A DNA stretch of 64,000 bases from Bdellovibrionales bacterium. Lineage in GTDB: Bacteria; Pseudomonadota; Alphaproteobacteria; UBA9219. The stretch is from contig JBAZRW010000001.1 in NCBI GenBank assembly GCA_041662785.1, forward strand, positions 1 to 64,000. The letters are read 5' to 3'. The translations under genes were made by a program, and so were the position numbers. Below the pieces are notes generated by a model. That model saw nothing but the letters and a program-made list of their open reading frames with translations, was not told the origin of the DNA and did no database searches. Positions within the stretch are counted from its first letter, which is position 1; every line of letters begins with the position of its first letter. Of the stretch, positions 50,260 to 57,995 are shown in pieces.

Positions 50260-51284
50260 TCCCCTGTTTCAACAGGCGTTGTCGCCGACCAAATGGTCTC
50301 AATATGATAGTAGGCACGCACTTCGGGGCGGAATAAATGAAGAATAACGTCCCCCGCATCGATCAAGACCCAATCGCCTTGGGTCAACCCTTCGACACGC
50401 ATGTTCTTAACGCCTAGTTTAGAGAAGGCCTCACGCAGATACTCCGCCATCGCGGCCAACTGACGCGCTGAACGGCCTGAGGCGATAATGACATGGTCGG
50501 CAATCGCGCTGCGACCACGCACATCAAGCGCCATCACATCTTCCGCTTGCCGCTCATCAAGAACCTGCAACGCAACGTCCCTCATTTGCTCTGGCAAGCC
50601 AAGAGGCTCTAGGCTTAAGGGAGGCGTCACCACAGTCGTTGGGGCAGCGACCTTCTTAGGAGGCGCGACCTTCTTGGCTACGACTTTCTTGACCGGAGCC
50701 TTTTTCGCTACAGGCGCTTTCTTTACGGCAGCCTTCTTGGGCGCCACCTTCTTGGGGGCTGCCCTCTTCGCCGGAACCTTCTTCGTCACAGCTTTTTTGA
50801 CAACAGCCTTTTTCACCGCAACCTTTTTCGCAGGGGCCTTTTTCGCCGCAGGTACTTTCTTCACGGCTACCTTCTTGGGAGCGGCCTTCTTGGGAGCGGC
50901 CTTCTTGGGAGCTACCTTCTTGGGAGCGGCTTTCTTGGGAGCTACCTTCTTGGGAGCTACCTTCTTGGGAGCTACCTTCTTGGGAGCTACCTTCTTGGGA
51001 GCTACCTTCTTGGGAGCTACCTTCTTGGGAGCTACCTTCTTGGGAGCGGCCTTCTTGGGAGCGGCCTTCTTGGGAGCGGCCTTTTTGGCTACAACCTTCT
51101 TCACCGCAACTTTTTTCGCAGGAGCCTTTTTTGCCACAGGCGCTTTCTTGACAGCAGCCTTCTTGGGGGCAACCTTTTTAGGGGCCGCTTTCTTGGCGAC
51201 AACCTTCTTTGCCGGAACCTTCTTGGTCACAGCCTTTTTGACGGCGACTTTTTTAGGGGCAGCGACCTTTTTCTTAACGACCAT
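50256..51284 (-). CDS. rsfS: Ribosomal silencing factor RsfS with long lysine/alanine/proline-rich N-terminal domain
   Basis: 342 residues from the ATG at 51284, which follows GGAG; a TTG at 51299 would add five residues. The last 112 residues are a full RsfS domain (AEDVMALDVRGRS, DHVIIASGRSARQL, GDWVLIDAGDVILHLF), which binds L14 and blocks subunit joining. In front lie about 215 residues made almost only of Lys, Ala, Val and Pro, with a core of 15 pentapeptides of type (A/V)APKK. On both sides of this array lies a second, similar segment (KKAVTKKVPAK to KKAPVAKKAP), an internal duplication. Ordinary RsfS lacks such a domain. It resembles histone H1-like bacterial proteins and would bind nucleic acid. 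Confidence 0.9.
   Translation of the reverse strand: MVVKKKVAAPKKVAVKKAVTKKVPAKKVVAKKAAPKKVAPKKAAVKKAPVAKKAPAKKVAVKKVVAKKAAPKKAAPKKAAPKKVAPKKVAPKKVAPKKVAPKKVAPKKVAPKKVAPKKAAPKKVAPKKAAPKKAAPKKVAVKKVPAAKKAPAKKVAVKKAVVKKAVTKKVPAKRAAPKKVAPKKAAVKKAPVAKKAPVKKVVAKKVAPPKKVAAPTTVVTPPLSLEPLGLPEQMRDVALQVLDERQAEDVMALDVRGRSAIADHVIIASGRSARQLAAMAEYLREAFSKLGVKNMRVEGLTQGDWVLIDAGDVILHLFRPEVRAYYHIETIWSATTPVETGE
50866..51090. repeat. 15-bp tandem array inside rsfS (15 units)
   Basis: Fifteen consecutive 15-bp units encode the (A/V)APKK pentapeptides. Seven successive units (50941-51045) are identical at every base (GCTACCTTCTTGGGA on the plus strand); the others differ at a few positions. DNA-level identity implies recent expansion. 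Confidence 0.95.
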
Positions 51285-51321
51285 CTGGGAACTCTCCAAT
51301 TGCTGATAATTACAAACCGAT

Positions 51322-51362
51322 CATGCAATAAAAATGCCCCACCCGCAAGGCGGATGGGGCAT
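51322..51362 (-). terminator. Terminator between the nadD fusion and rsfS
   Basis: Hairpin arms ATGCCCCA (51334-51341) and TGGGGCAT (51355-51362) enclose an inner CCGC/GCGG pairing. On the minus strand it is followed by TTTTTATTG. It would end transcripts of the nadD-lysine-rich gene before rsfS, although both belong to one conserved gene order. Confidence 0.75.
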
Positions 51363-51378
51363 AAAAAGTCAATCAAGC

Positions 51379-51633
51379 TTACTTCTTGACTGTTTTCTTC
51401 ACGGCCTTCTTCAAAACCTTCTTATCGGCTGGTTTCTTGGCAACGGCCTTCTTCACAACCTTCTTAGCGGCTGGCTTCTTGGCAACGGCCTTCTTCACAA
51501 CCTTCTTAGCGGCTGGCTTCTTGGCAACGGCCTTCTTCACAACCTTCTTGGCTGCGGGTTTCTTGGCAACGGCCTTCTTGGCGGCTGGTTTCTTAACGGC
51601 TGGTTTCTTAACGGCTGGTTTCTTGACTACCAT
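51379..51633 (-). CDS. Possible separately translated histone H1-like protein (internal start in nadD)
   Basis: In frame with nadD, the ATG at 51633 follows a strong AAGGAG site with an 8-bp spacer. It would give an 84-residue protein of about 40% lysine, built of KKPA(A/V)KK(A/V)V units. It starts MVVKK, exactly like the lysine-rich N-terminus of the rsfS product, whose own ATG at 51284 also has a GGAG site. This suggests that both were once a free-standing small basic gene. Whether the short form, the fusion or both are made cannot be told from the sequence. Confidence 0.55.
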   Translation of the reverse strand: MVVKKPAVKKPAVKKPAAKKAVAKKPAAKKVVKKAVAKKPAAKKVVKKAVAKKPAAKKVVKKAVAKKPADKKVLKKAVKKTVKK

Positions 51634-52281
51634 TTCTAGTACTCCTTCATTGGATGGGTTAGATTTTGAAGCGACCTTACTTCGTTGTCTTATCTGCGTC
51701 GCAGACAAGGGATTCACTTTATTGTCCAGCATCACCCAGACGGGCGGACTGGTATCGGCCAGATCCTCGGCCAGCGCTAAAGGCAACTGCTCTTTTGCAA
51801 AGACTGCATGAGCGTCACCCCCTACGTTCGAATCAGAATACTCCGATCGGCGGAAAACAGCAACGGGTAGAGCAAGGAAAATCTGTTGCCATGATTTCCA
51901 CGAAGAGATCGTTTTAAAGTTGTCTTCGCCCATCAACCAGACGAATTTTTTCATCGGCTCACGCGCTTTCAACGCGTGCAATGTGTCGATGGTGAAGCGC
52001 GTGCCAAGACGCTTTTCGATGTCCGTCACGATGATGTTTTTGTGACGCGCCACGATGGCACGCGCCATCGTAAGGCGCACCGCATAAGGCATCATTTCAT
52101 CCCGTGTTTTCAAGGGATTCAACGGTGACACCAACCACCAGACTTCATCCAGTTTCAGCCGCGCGAGCGCGAACAAACTCATCGCCACATGGCCTTCATG
52201 CGCAGGGTTGAAAGAGCCGCCCAAAAGACCGATGCGCTTTTGCTTCGTGATCATTTTTTTCTCGTCCATTTTCAGCTTCAT
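51379..52281 (-). CDS. nadD: Nicotinate-nucleotide adenylyltransferase with lysine-rich C-terminal tail
   Basis: A 300-residue protein. Residues 1 to about 200 are a complete NadD: RIGLLGGSFNPAHEGHVAMS (nucleotide-binding GGSFNPxHxGH), WWLVSPLNPLK, and the C-terminal NPLSATQIR. NadD makes deamido-NAD from NaMN and ATP. After a short linker (SKVASKSNPSNEGVLE) comes an 84-residue tail of MVVKKPAVKK-type repeats, mostly Lys, Ala, Val and Pro. The linker DNA contains AAGGAG eight bases before the tail's Met217, so the tail may also be made as a separate protein. Start choice: the ATG at 52281; ATGs at 52269 and 52254 are alternatives. Confidence 0.9.
   Translation of the reverse strand: MKLKMDEKKMITKQKRIGLLGGSFNPAHEGHVAMSLFALARLKLDEVWWLVSPLNPLKTRDEMMPYAVRLTMARAIVARHKNIIVTDIEKRLGTRFTIDTLHALKAREPMKKFVWLMGEDNFKTISSWKSWQQIFLALPVAVFRRSEYSDSNVGGDAHAVFAKEQLPLALAEDLADTSPPVWVMLDNKVNPLSATQIRQRSKVASKSNPSNEGVLEMVVKKPAVKKPAVKKPAAKKAVAKKPAAKKVVKKAVAKKPAAKKVVKKAVAKKPAAKKVVKKAVAKKPADKKVLKKAVKKTVKK
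51439..51564. repeat. 42-bp tandem repeats in the nadD tail
   Basis: Three 42-bp copies start GGCAACGGCCTTCTTCACAA (plus strand); the first two are identical and the third differs at a few bases. A partial copy follows at 51565-51594. They encode the KKAVAKKPAAKKVV unit. Confidence 0.9.
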
Positions 52282-52373
52282 GATTCAAATTTACCCCTTT
52301 ACAGGAGTGTTGCAAATCATACACACTTTTCATCTATTTGTCTTGTGGCACGGTTTTATATAAGATGGAAGAC

Positions 52374-52733
52374 ATGACACACACCCTCTCTCCCCTCATG
52401 ATGAGTGAACGCGAAAGTGACCCTAGCGAGAGTCACGCCACATGGACTCAGTCATCCGCCGACACTCAAACCAAAACAAAAAAGCCTTCGCTGTATAAAG
52501 TTTATCTCTTGAATGACGACTACACGCCGATGGATTTTGTGATCGTTGTTTTGGAAACGGTCTTCAACAAGGATCACGAAGAGGCTATGCGCATCATGAT
52601 GCAAGTGCATCAAAGTGACAGCGGCCTGTGCGGCGTGTATCCTTTTGACGTTGCGGAAACCAAAGTCTCCCAAGTACTTCAAGCCGCGCATGTTGCGCAG
52701 CACCCCCTTCAATGCAAAATGGAACGTGCGTAA
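52374..52733 (+). CDS. clpS: ATP-dependent Clp protease adaptor ClpS
   Basis: The N-end rule adaptor that delivers substrates to ClpAP, 119 residues from the ATG at 52374 (GGAAG just upstream; an ATG at 52365 is an alternative). An unstructured, Ser/Thr-rich N-terminal extension (1-40) precedes the folded core KPSLYKVYLLNDDYTPMDFV, with the conserved NDDYTPM binding loop and HQSDSGLCGVYPFDVAETK. It lies 17 bp before clpA and is clearly cotranscribed with it. Confidence 0.95.
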   Translation: MTHTLSPLMMSERESDPSESHATWTQSSADTQTKTKKPSLYKVYLLNDDYTPMDFVIVVLETVFNKDHEEAMRIMMQVHQSDSGLCGVYPFDVAETKVSQVLQAAHVAQHPLQCKMERA

Positions 52734-52750
52734 CTTTAAGGACAGCCCCC

Positions 52751-55075
52751 ATGCTTTCTCCCCATCTTGAAGACACGTTGCACCGCGCTTTAACCTTGGC
52801 CAGCGTTCATCACCACGAATATGCGACGTTGGAACATTTGCTGCTGGCGCTGACCGAAGATCCCGATGCGCTGCCCGTTTTGACGGCCTGCGCCGTCGAT
52901 GTTGGTGTGTTACAGGCCAGTTTGGATCACTATTTGGAAGAAGAACTGGACGTTTTGATCACCGATCAGATTGTCGAGCCTTTGCCCACCATGGGCTTTC
53001 AACGCGCCTTGCAACGCGCCGTGATCCAGGTCCAATCCGCCGGAAAGACAGAGGCAACGGGCGCGCACCTTTTGGCCGCCTTGTTCCAAGAGAGGGAAAG
53101 CCACGCCGTCTTTTCCTTGACCCAACAGAACGTCACAAGGCTGGACATCGTGAATTTTATCGCGCACGGCCTTAAGAAAAAGGCCACACACCACAAAAAA
53201 GCCAAAGACCTTTCCAAAGAGAGCGCAGGCAGCGACGAAGCACAAAACGATTCCGAAGAGCTTGAGTCCTATTGCATCAACCTCAACCAAAAGGCGGCTC
53301 AAGGGAACATCGACCCCCTTATTGGCCGCGATAAGGAAATTGAGCGCACCATCCAGATTCTCTGCCGCCGTCAGAAAAACAATCCCCTTTTCGTCGGCGA
53401 GGCGGGCGTGGGCAAAACAGCGATTGTTGAAGGCCTTGCACGGCGCATTGTAAGAAACGAAGTGCCCGACGTTTTAAAGGAAGCCACGATCTTGACCCTT
53501 GATCTGGGGTCCCTTGTCGCGGGCACGCGCTATCGCGGCGATTTTGAAGAACGGCTGAAGAATGTTTTGGCAGCTATCAAGAAAATCCCCCATGCTATCC
53601 TTTTTATTGATGAAATTCACAGTGTAATCGGGGCTGGCGCGACCTCTAGCGGCTCTATGGACGCGTCCAACCTTCTTAAACCGGCTTTAACGGAAGGCGC
53701 TTTTCGCTGCATCGGCTCCACCACCTATAAAGAGTACAGCGCTATCTTCAAAAAAGACCATGCGTTGGCAAGGCGCTTTCAAAAGATCAATGTCGAGGAG
53801 CCTTCGATTGAGGAAGCCGTAACTATCCTGATGGGTCTTAAGACCACGTTTGAATCCTACCACGACGTGCTCTATAGCGACGAAGCGCTTCGCGCGGCGG
53901 TAGAGCTTTCCGCCCGCCACATCAATGATCGTAAACTGCCCGACAAAGCCATCGATGTTATCGACGAGGTTGGGGCGGCGCAAAAGCTTATTCCTCAGGG
54001 CTCACACCAGAAAATCATCGAGGCCAAGGATATCGAGGCCGTCATCGCCAAGATGGCCCAGATCCCCGCGCATTCTGTCAGTCAGGACGACAAGACGATC
54101 CTTCAACATCTGGGGCGTGATTTGGCGGCGATGGTCTTTGGCCAAAACGAAGCCATCCAAGCGCTGGCCAGCGCCATCAAGCTGGCACGCGCAGGCCTTC
54201 GTGAGGTGGAAAAGCCTATCGGCAGTTATCTATTCTCAGGCCCCACGGGCGTCGGCAAAACCGAGGTCGCACGGCAACTGGCCAAAAACATGGGCATTGA
54301 GCTAAAACGCTTTGATATGTCGGAATATATGGAAAAGCACAGCATCGCGCGGTTGATTGGTGCGCCCCCGGGCTATATTGGGTTTGAGCAAGGGGGACTT
54401 TTGACCGATGCCGTCGATCAGCATCCTCACTGCGTTGTCCTTTTGGACGAGATTGAAAAGGCTCACCCTGACCTGTTCAACATCCTGCTTCAAATCATGG
54501 ACCACGGCCAACTGACCGACCACAACGGCAAAAGCGTCAACTTCAGGAATGTCATTCTGATTATGACGACGAACGCGGGCGCGGCAGACTTAGCCCGCGC
54601 GGTCATCGGCTTTGAGCGCACAACACGCACCGATGACGATTATGAAGCGATCCAGCGTCTTTTCACACCAGAGTTTCGTGGACGCCTTGATGCCATTATC
54701 GGCTTTAAGACGCTTACCCCCGAGACAATGGCTCGCATCGTCGACAAGTTTATACTGCAGCTGGAAAACCAGATTGCGGATCGCGCGGTCAGTTTAACGG
54801 TTTCGGAACGGGCGCGAGGCTGGCTTGGCAAAAAAGGATACGACCCGCTTTATGGGGCGCGGCCTCTTGCACGGCTTATTCAGGAAAAAATCAAAAAGCC
54901 GCTGGCCGAAGAACTTCTCTTTGGCAAGTTGCAAAACGGGGGGACCATTCTGGTCGGCGTGAACGAAGCCACGGACACCCTGACCTTCCTGTTTAAAGAG
55001 CCTTTCTCTCCTCCCCCTGCGCCAGAAAAGATGCCGAAGGAAAAAGAGGCCGAAGAACCTCTGGAAACAGCGTAA
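52751..55075 (+). CDS. clpA: ATP-dependent Clp protease ATP-binding subunit ClpA
   Basis: An AAA+ unfoldase of 774 residues working with ClpP. The start is the ATG at 52751 (AAGGA upstream), giving the typical N-terminus MLSPHLEDTLHRAL and HHEYATLEHLLLAL of the ClpS-binding N-domain. Walker A motifs are GEAGVGKTAIVEG (D1) and GPTGVGKTEVARQL (D2). The C-terminal D2 contains VVLLDEIEKAHPD. The tail is proline- and glutamate-rich. clpP is not in the window. A bidirectional terminator follows at once. Confidence 0.97.
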   Translation: MLSPHLEDTLHRALTLASVHHHEYATLEHLLLALTEDPDALPVLTACAVDVGVLQASLDHYLEEELDVLITDQIVEPLPTMGFQRALQRAVIQVQSAGKTEATGAHLLAALFQERESHAVFSLTQQNVTRLDIVNFIAHGLKKKATHHKKAKDLSKESAGSDEAQNDSEELESYCINLNQKAAQGNIDPLIGRDKEIERTIQILCRRQKNNPLFVGEAGVGKTAIVEGLARRIVRNEVPDVLKEATILTLDLGSLVAGTRYRGDFEERLKNVLAAIKKIPHAILFIDEIHSVIGAGATSSGSMDASNLLKPALTEGAFRCIGSTTYKEYSAIFKKDHALARRFQKINVEEPSIEEAVTILMGLKTTFESYHDVLYSDEALRAAVELSARHINDRKLPDKAIDVIDEVGAAQKLIPQGSHQKIIEAKDIEAVIAKMAQIPAHSVSQDDKTILQHLGRDLAAMVFGQNEAIQALASAIKLARAGLREVEKPIGSYLFSGPTGVGKTEVARQLAKNMGIELKRFDMSEYMEKHSIARLIGAPPGYIGFEQGGLLTDAVDQHPHCVVLLDEIEKAHPDLFNILLQIMDHGQLTDHNGKSVNFRNVILIMTTNAGAADLARAVIGFERTTRTDDDYEAIQRLFTPEFRGRLDAIIGFKTLTPETMARIVDKFILQLENQIADRAVSLTVSERARGWLGKKGYDPLYGARPLARLIQEKIKKPLAEELLFGKLQNGGTILVGVNEATDTLTFLFKEPFSPPPAPEKMPKEKEAEEPLETA

Positions 55076-55099
55076 AAGAGGGGTCTACCCCTCTTTTTT
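55074..55099. terminator. Bidirectional terminator between clpA and lpxD
   Basis: The stem GAGGGG/CCCCTC (55078-55083 and 55088-55093) surrounds the loop TCTA, with A-runs on the left and six T on the right. It serves both converging genes. The lpxD stop codon lies in its loop, so the last lpxD codons are part of the terminator. Confidence 0.85.
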
Positions 55100-56182
55100 C
55101 TCCAACGCGTCCAAACGACTCGTTAGGTCAGCGATTTTTTCGACAAGCCCTTTGACGCGAGCCAGATTGTGCATGTCCTGTATCATTTTCTTGCGCGGCT
55201 TGGCGGGCACACCGATAACAAGACTTTGAGGCGGCAGGTTACCCGCAACGCCGCTCATCGCCATCACAACGCTATCGTCGCCGATTTTGACGTGATCCGC
55301 CACGCCCACCGCGCCACCTAGCACCACACGGTTGCCGATCACAACACTCCCCGCAATGCCTGTGCGTCCGCAAAGCATGCAATTGTCACCAACCTGCACG
55401 TTATGACCGATTTGAACCTGATTATCGATTTTTGTGCCATTCCCGATCCGCGTCGAGATGATCGTTCCACGATCAATTGAGCTGTTCGCGCCAATCTCAA
55501 CATCGTCCCCAATGATCACGGAGCCCAGCGACGCGATACGCATAAGCGATGTGTTGGATGCGCCACCACCCTCGCCCGTTGCCTTGGCGCTTTCGACGCT
55601 GCCCATCTGCGGCGTAACAAAGCTAAAGCCATCCGCACCGATAGAGGTGTTGAAATGGATAATCACCCGTGCCCCGATCTCAACCCGCGCCCCAATCCGC
55701 ACGCCAGAATAAAGACACCCGCCCGCGCCGATCTTGGCCTTAGGCCCAATGTAAACTTGTGGGTGCAACGTTGTGCCTGCGCCAATTTCCGCGCCCGAGG
55801 CCACAAAGCACTGCGCCCCAATCCGCGCATCTGGCGCAATGATCGCACCCTCTTCGATGATGGAAGTCGGATGGATGCCCACAGGCAGGGCCACGACCTC
55901 TTCAAACAAACGGGTCAACGTGGACAGCGCCACGCGTGAGCGCCCCACAGCGATGGAGGCGCGGATCGTGGCGGGGATTTCGGTTTCGTCCGCAACAATA
56001 GCGGCCTTGGCGGCACTTTGCTCCAGCATCGGCAAAAAGGCCTTGTCCATGGCCAGAACCAGAGCGTCCGGCTCAAGAATTGAGGCGGGATGAGCCACAT
56101 GCGTGACAACAACAGCGCCATCGCCTATCAGCTTGGCCCCCAGAATGTCGGCAATTTCTGCCATGGTGTATGATTTTGTCAT
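55085..56182 (-). CDS. lpxD: UDP-3-O-(3-hydroxyacyl)glucosamine N-acyltransferase
   Basis: LpxD adds the second acyl chain in lipid A synthesis. The protein has 365 residues from the ATG at 56182; the open frame upstream of this does not look like LpxD. An N-terminal uridine-binding domain (1-110) precedes hexapeptide repeats forming the left-handed beta-helix, with the acyl-transfer region HFNTSIGADGFSF and GNGTKIDNQVQIGHN. A C-terminal helix (LTSRLDALEKKEG) ends it. It is unlinked here from the bamA-fabZ-lpxA chain, where alphaproteobacteria usually keep it. Confidence 0.96.
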   Translation of the reverse strand: MTKSYTMAEIADILGAKLIGDGAVVVTHVAHPASILEPDALVLAMDKAFLPMLEQSAAKAAIVADETEIPATIRASIAVGRSRVALSTLTRLFEEVVALPVGIHPTSIIEEGAIIAPDARIGAQCFVASGAEIGAGTTLHPQVYIGPKAKIGAGGCLYSGVRIGARVEIGARVIIHFNTSIGADGFSFVTPQMGSVESAKATGEGGGASNTSLMRIASLGSVIIGDDVEIGANSSIDRGTIISTRIGNGTKIDNQVQIGHNVQVGDNCMLCGRTGIAGSVVIGNRVVLGGAVGVADHVKIGDDSVVMAMSGVAGNLPPQSLVIGVPAKPRKKMIQDMHNLARVKGLVEKIADLTSRLDALEKKEG

Positions 56183-56228
56183 AACCAACCTTCTACCATC
56201 CCACGGTAAAAAACACAAAAACTTAAGA

Positions 56229-56256
56229 TTGGCGGTTTGGACTGTTTTTGTATAGA
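56229..56256 (+). promoter_or_regulatory. Candidate promoter of the 56264 gene
   Basis: TTGGCG (56229-56234) and TATAGA (56251-56256) are 16 bp apart. The predicted start point, 7 bp downstream, falls at the ATG (56264), and no ribosome binding site is visible. A leaderless transcript is possible. Confidence 0.5.
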
Positions 56257-56263
56257 ATACCCC

Positions 56264-57310
56264 ATGCGCATCCTTACCCCCCTCCTTGTTCTGTGTTTGA
56301 TGTCGGCTCCGGCTCTTGCGGCCAGCAAGGCGCCAAAAACCGCCCCAACGCCCCCCCCCACCGCACCATCTACCGAGGCGCACCCCGTGTTCGAGCCTGA
56401 TGGCCGCTTTGGATTTTGTCTAAGCAGCTATACCTATAGTGATGGGCGTAAAATGACTGTCGCCCAATCGCCGGAAAATCAGCTTAACCTTGGCCTCACT
56501 ATCCCTGACGCACATTTTGAAGTCGGCGCACGTTATGACATCACCCTAACGCTGGGCAGCCAAGACGGGCGCAAAATCCGCGGCCAAGCCATCGACGATG
56601 GCACGCTGTTGCTGCAAATGGGGGCAAGTCCCAAATTCCGCAAACAACTAGTCGCCGCCCAAACGCTTTCGGTCGGGACGACCTCTAAGACCTTGGTCTT
56701 TGCCCTGCCCGCGATGAATCCTCTGTTCGACTCGCTGAAAGCTTGTCTCAAGCAGAATAAAGGCCAAAAGAACGAGGCCGTGGCTCAAAGCGAAAACGCC
56801 TTGCCTGAAACGCTGAAAGCCCTTTTGATCACCGCTGGCTTCACCGACATTATTCCCATGTCGATGGAAGGCATCCCCGCCGAAGAACGCCCCGCTGATT
56901 ATATTTGGAAAACAGGCAGCGTGCTGGCAGGCATCCGTGAACGCAAAGCGCCGGAAGGCAAGTCACTTGCCGATTTGATCGGCATTTATATGGGGGGACT
57001 TAAAGACCAGTGCCCCGGAACCTTTAAGGTTGATATTGAGCGCGAACAAAAAGAAGGCGGGTTGACCCTGCGCCTTGCCAGCGCCGTTTGCGCCCCCAAA
57101 ACAGACAAAAAGGCTGATAAAAAAGACGACAAGGATAAGGATCCCACGGTCACCGTGGCTCTTCTTTTCTACCTGACCCCTCATGGCGGCTTTACCGTTT
57201 TCACGCATGAAGGCCAAAACGAAGGGAAAACCGAGGCTCTGGCAGCCCGTGACAAGATGGCCAAAGCCATCCTTAGCCTTGCCAAAACACAGGCAGGCAA
57301 CGCGCAATAG
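56264..57310 (+). CDS. Exported protein of unknown function
   Basis: Not recognised. 348 residues from the ATG at 56264. A signal peptide (MRILTPLLVLCLMSAPALA, cleavage after ALA) is followed by a proline/threonine-rich linker. A first domain (about 45-165; RFGFCLSSYTYSDGRKMT, YDITLTLGSQDGRK) looks like a beta-rich fold. A second domain (about 185-345) includes GSVLAGIRERKAP and ends in a helix. A lysine/aspartate run (KTDKKADKKDDKDKD) lies near residue 285. It is probably periplasmic. It is divergent from lpxD with 81 bp between the starts. Confidence 0.65.
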   Translation: MRILTPLLVLCLMSAPALAASKAPKTAPTPPPTAPSTEAHPVFEPDGRFGFCLSSYTYSDGRKMTVAQSPENQLNLGLTIPDAHFEVGARYDITLTLGSQDGRKIRGQAIDDGTLLLQMGASPKFRKQLVAAQTLSVGTTSKTLVFALPAMNPLFDSLKACLKQNKGQKNEAVAQSENALPETLKALLITAGFTDIIPMSMEGIPAEERPADYIWKTGSVLAGIRERKAPEGKSLADLIGIYMGGLKDQCPGTFKVDIEREQKEGGLTLRLASAVCAPKTDKKADKKDDKDKDPTVTVALLFYLTPHGGFTVFTHEGQNEGKTEALAARDKMAKAILSLAKTQAGNAQ

Positions 57311-57488
57311 CCCCTCTTCCCCCGTTATTTGTTAACAAAAAGACGCGCCCCAACAAAAAATGCGCTTTTAAAGGCGATTCCTGCATTATCCCGATTGCAT
57401 CGCGTGAATTTGCTGCTAACACAATAGGGATGCTGATGTGATTCTACCTTATTCTTTTCAGCACACATTCAAACCTTAGGAGAGTCTT

Positions 57489-57851
57489 ATGGTCAAAAAA
57501 GCAACCGTCAAAACCGTAACAGCCGTTCGTCCTGTCAAGGAAACGCTGACAAAATCAGCCCTGATTGGCTTGATCGCGGAACAAAATGAAGTGTCGCGTA
57601 AAGTGGCAACTGGTATGTTTGATACGCTGGTCAACACCATGATGGGATCCATTCATCCCAAGGGTGTTGGTGAGTTCACGCTTCCTGGCGTTTTGAAAAT
57701 CTCGTTGCGTAAGGTTCCTGCCCGCAAGGCTGGCACACTGATCCGCAACCCCGCCACAGGCGAGATGATGAAGGCCGATGCCAAGCCCGCGAGCGTTCGT
57801 GTCAAGGTTCGTGCTCTTTCGAAGTTGAAGAACACAGCGAAGGGCGAATAA
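57489..57851 (+). CDS. HU-family DNA-binding protein
   Basis: A 120-residue histone-like protein. An extra basic N-terminal stretch (MVKKATVKTVTAVRPVKE) precedes the dimer helices (TKSALIGLIAEQNEVSRKVA). The beta-arm region has FTLPGVLKISLRKVPARK and the arm-tip motif RNPATGEMM. A basic C-terminus (KALSK-like, with KLKNTAKGE) ends it. The N- and C-terminal basic additions distinguish it from the 90-residue HupB. The ATG follows TAGGAGAG. It is a single gene with its own terminator. Role: DNA bending and nucleoid structure. Confidence 0.88.
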   Translation: MVKKATVKTVTAVRPVKETLTKSALIGLIAEQNEVSRKVATGMFDTLVNTMMGSIHPKGVGEFTLPGVLKISLRKVPARKAGTLIRNPATGEMMKADAKPASVRVKVRALSKLKNTAKGE

Positions 57852-57887
57852 GCGTTTAACAGCTTATCGTTCTCGTTAGAGACAAAA

Positions 57888-57915
57888 GGGCTTGGAGAAA
57901 TCCAAGCCCTTTTTT
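57888..57915 (+). terminator. Terminator of the HU-like gene
   Basis: The hairpin GGGCTTGGA/TCCAAGCCC (arms of 9 bp, loop GAAA-like) is followed by six T. Confidence 0.9.
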
Positions 57916-57941
57916 GTTCGCCCTATTTCTCTCACAACAAC

Positions 57942-57973
57942 AAAAAAGCCCGATGTTTCCATCGGGCTTTTTC
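57942..57973 (-). terminator. Terminator of the parvulin gene (bidirectional form)
   Basis: GCCCGAT/ATCGGGC arms (57948-57954 and 57961-57967) are flanked by six A on the left and five T on the right, so it works on either strand. It lies 23 bp from the parvulin stop on the minus strand. Confidence 0.85.
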
Positions 57974-57995
57974 TTGAAGGGTAGAAAAGGAAATC

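Noticed and set aside
50488..51306. Long plus-strand ORF rich in Phe/Leu/Gly/Ala opposite rsfS
   Set aside because: It is the mirror of the 15-bp lysine-rich array, with no ribosome binding site and no domain. The minus-strand frame carries the true RsfS domain.
52340..52365. Sigma-54 promoter before clpS (TGGCAC seen)
   Set aside because: The -12 TTGC element is missing at the required spacing.
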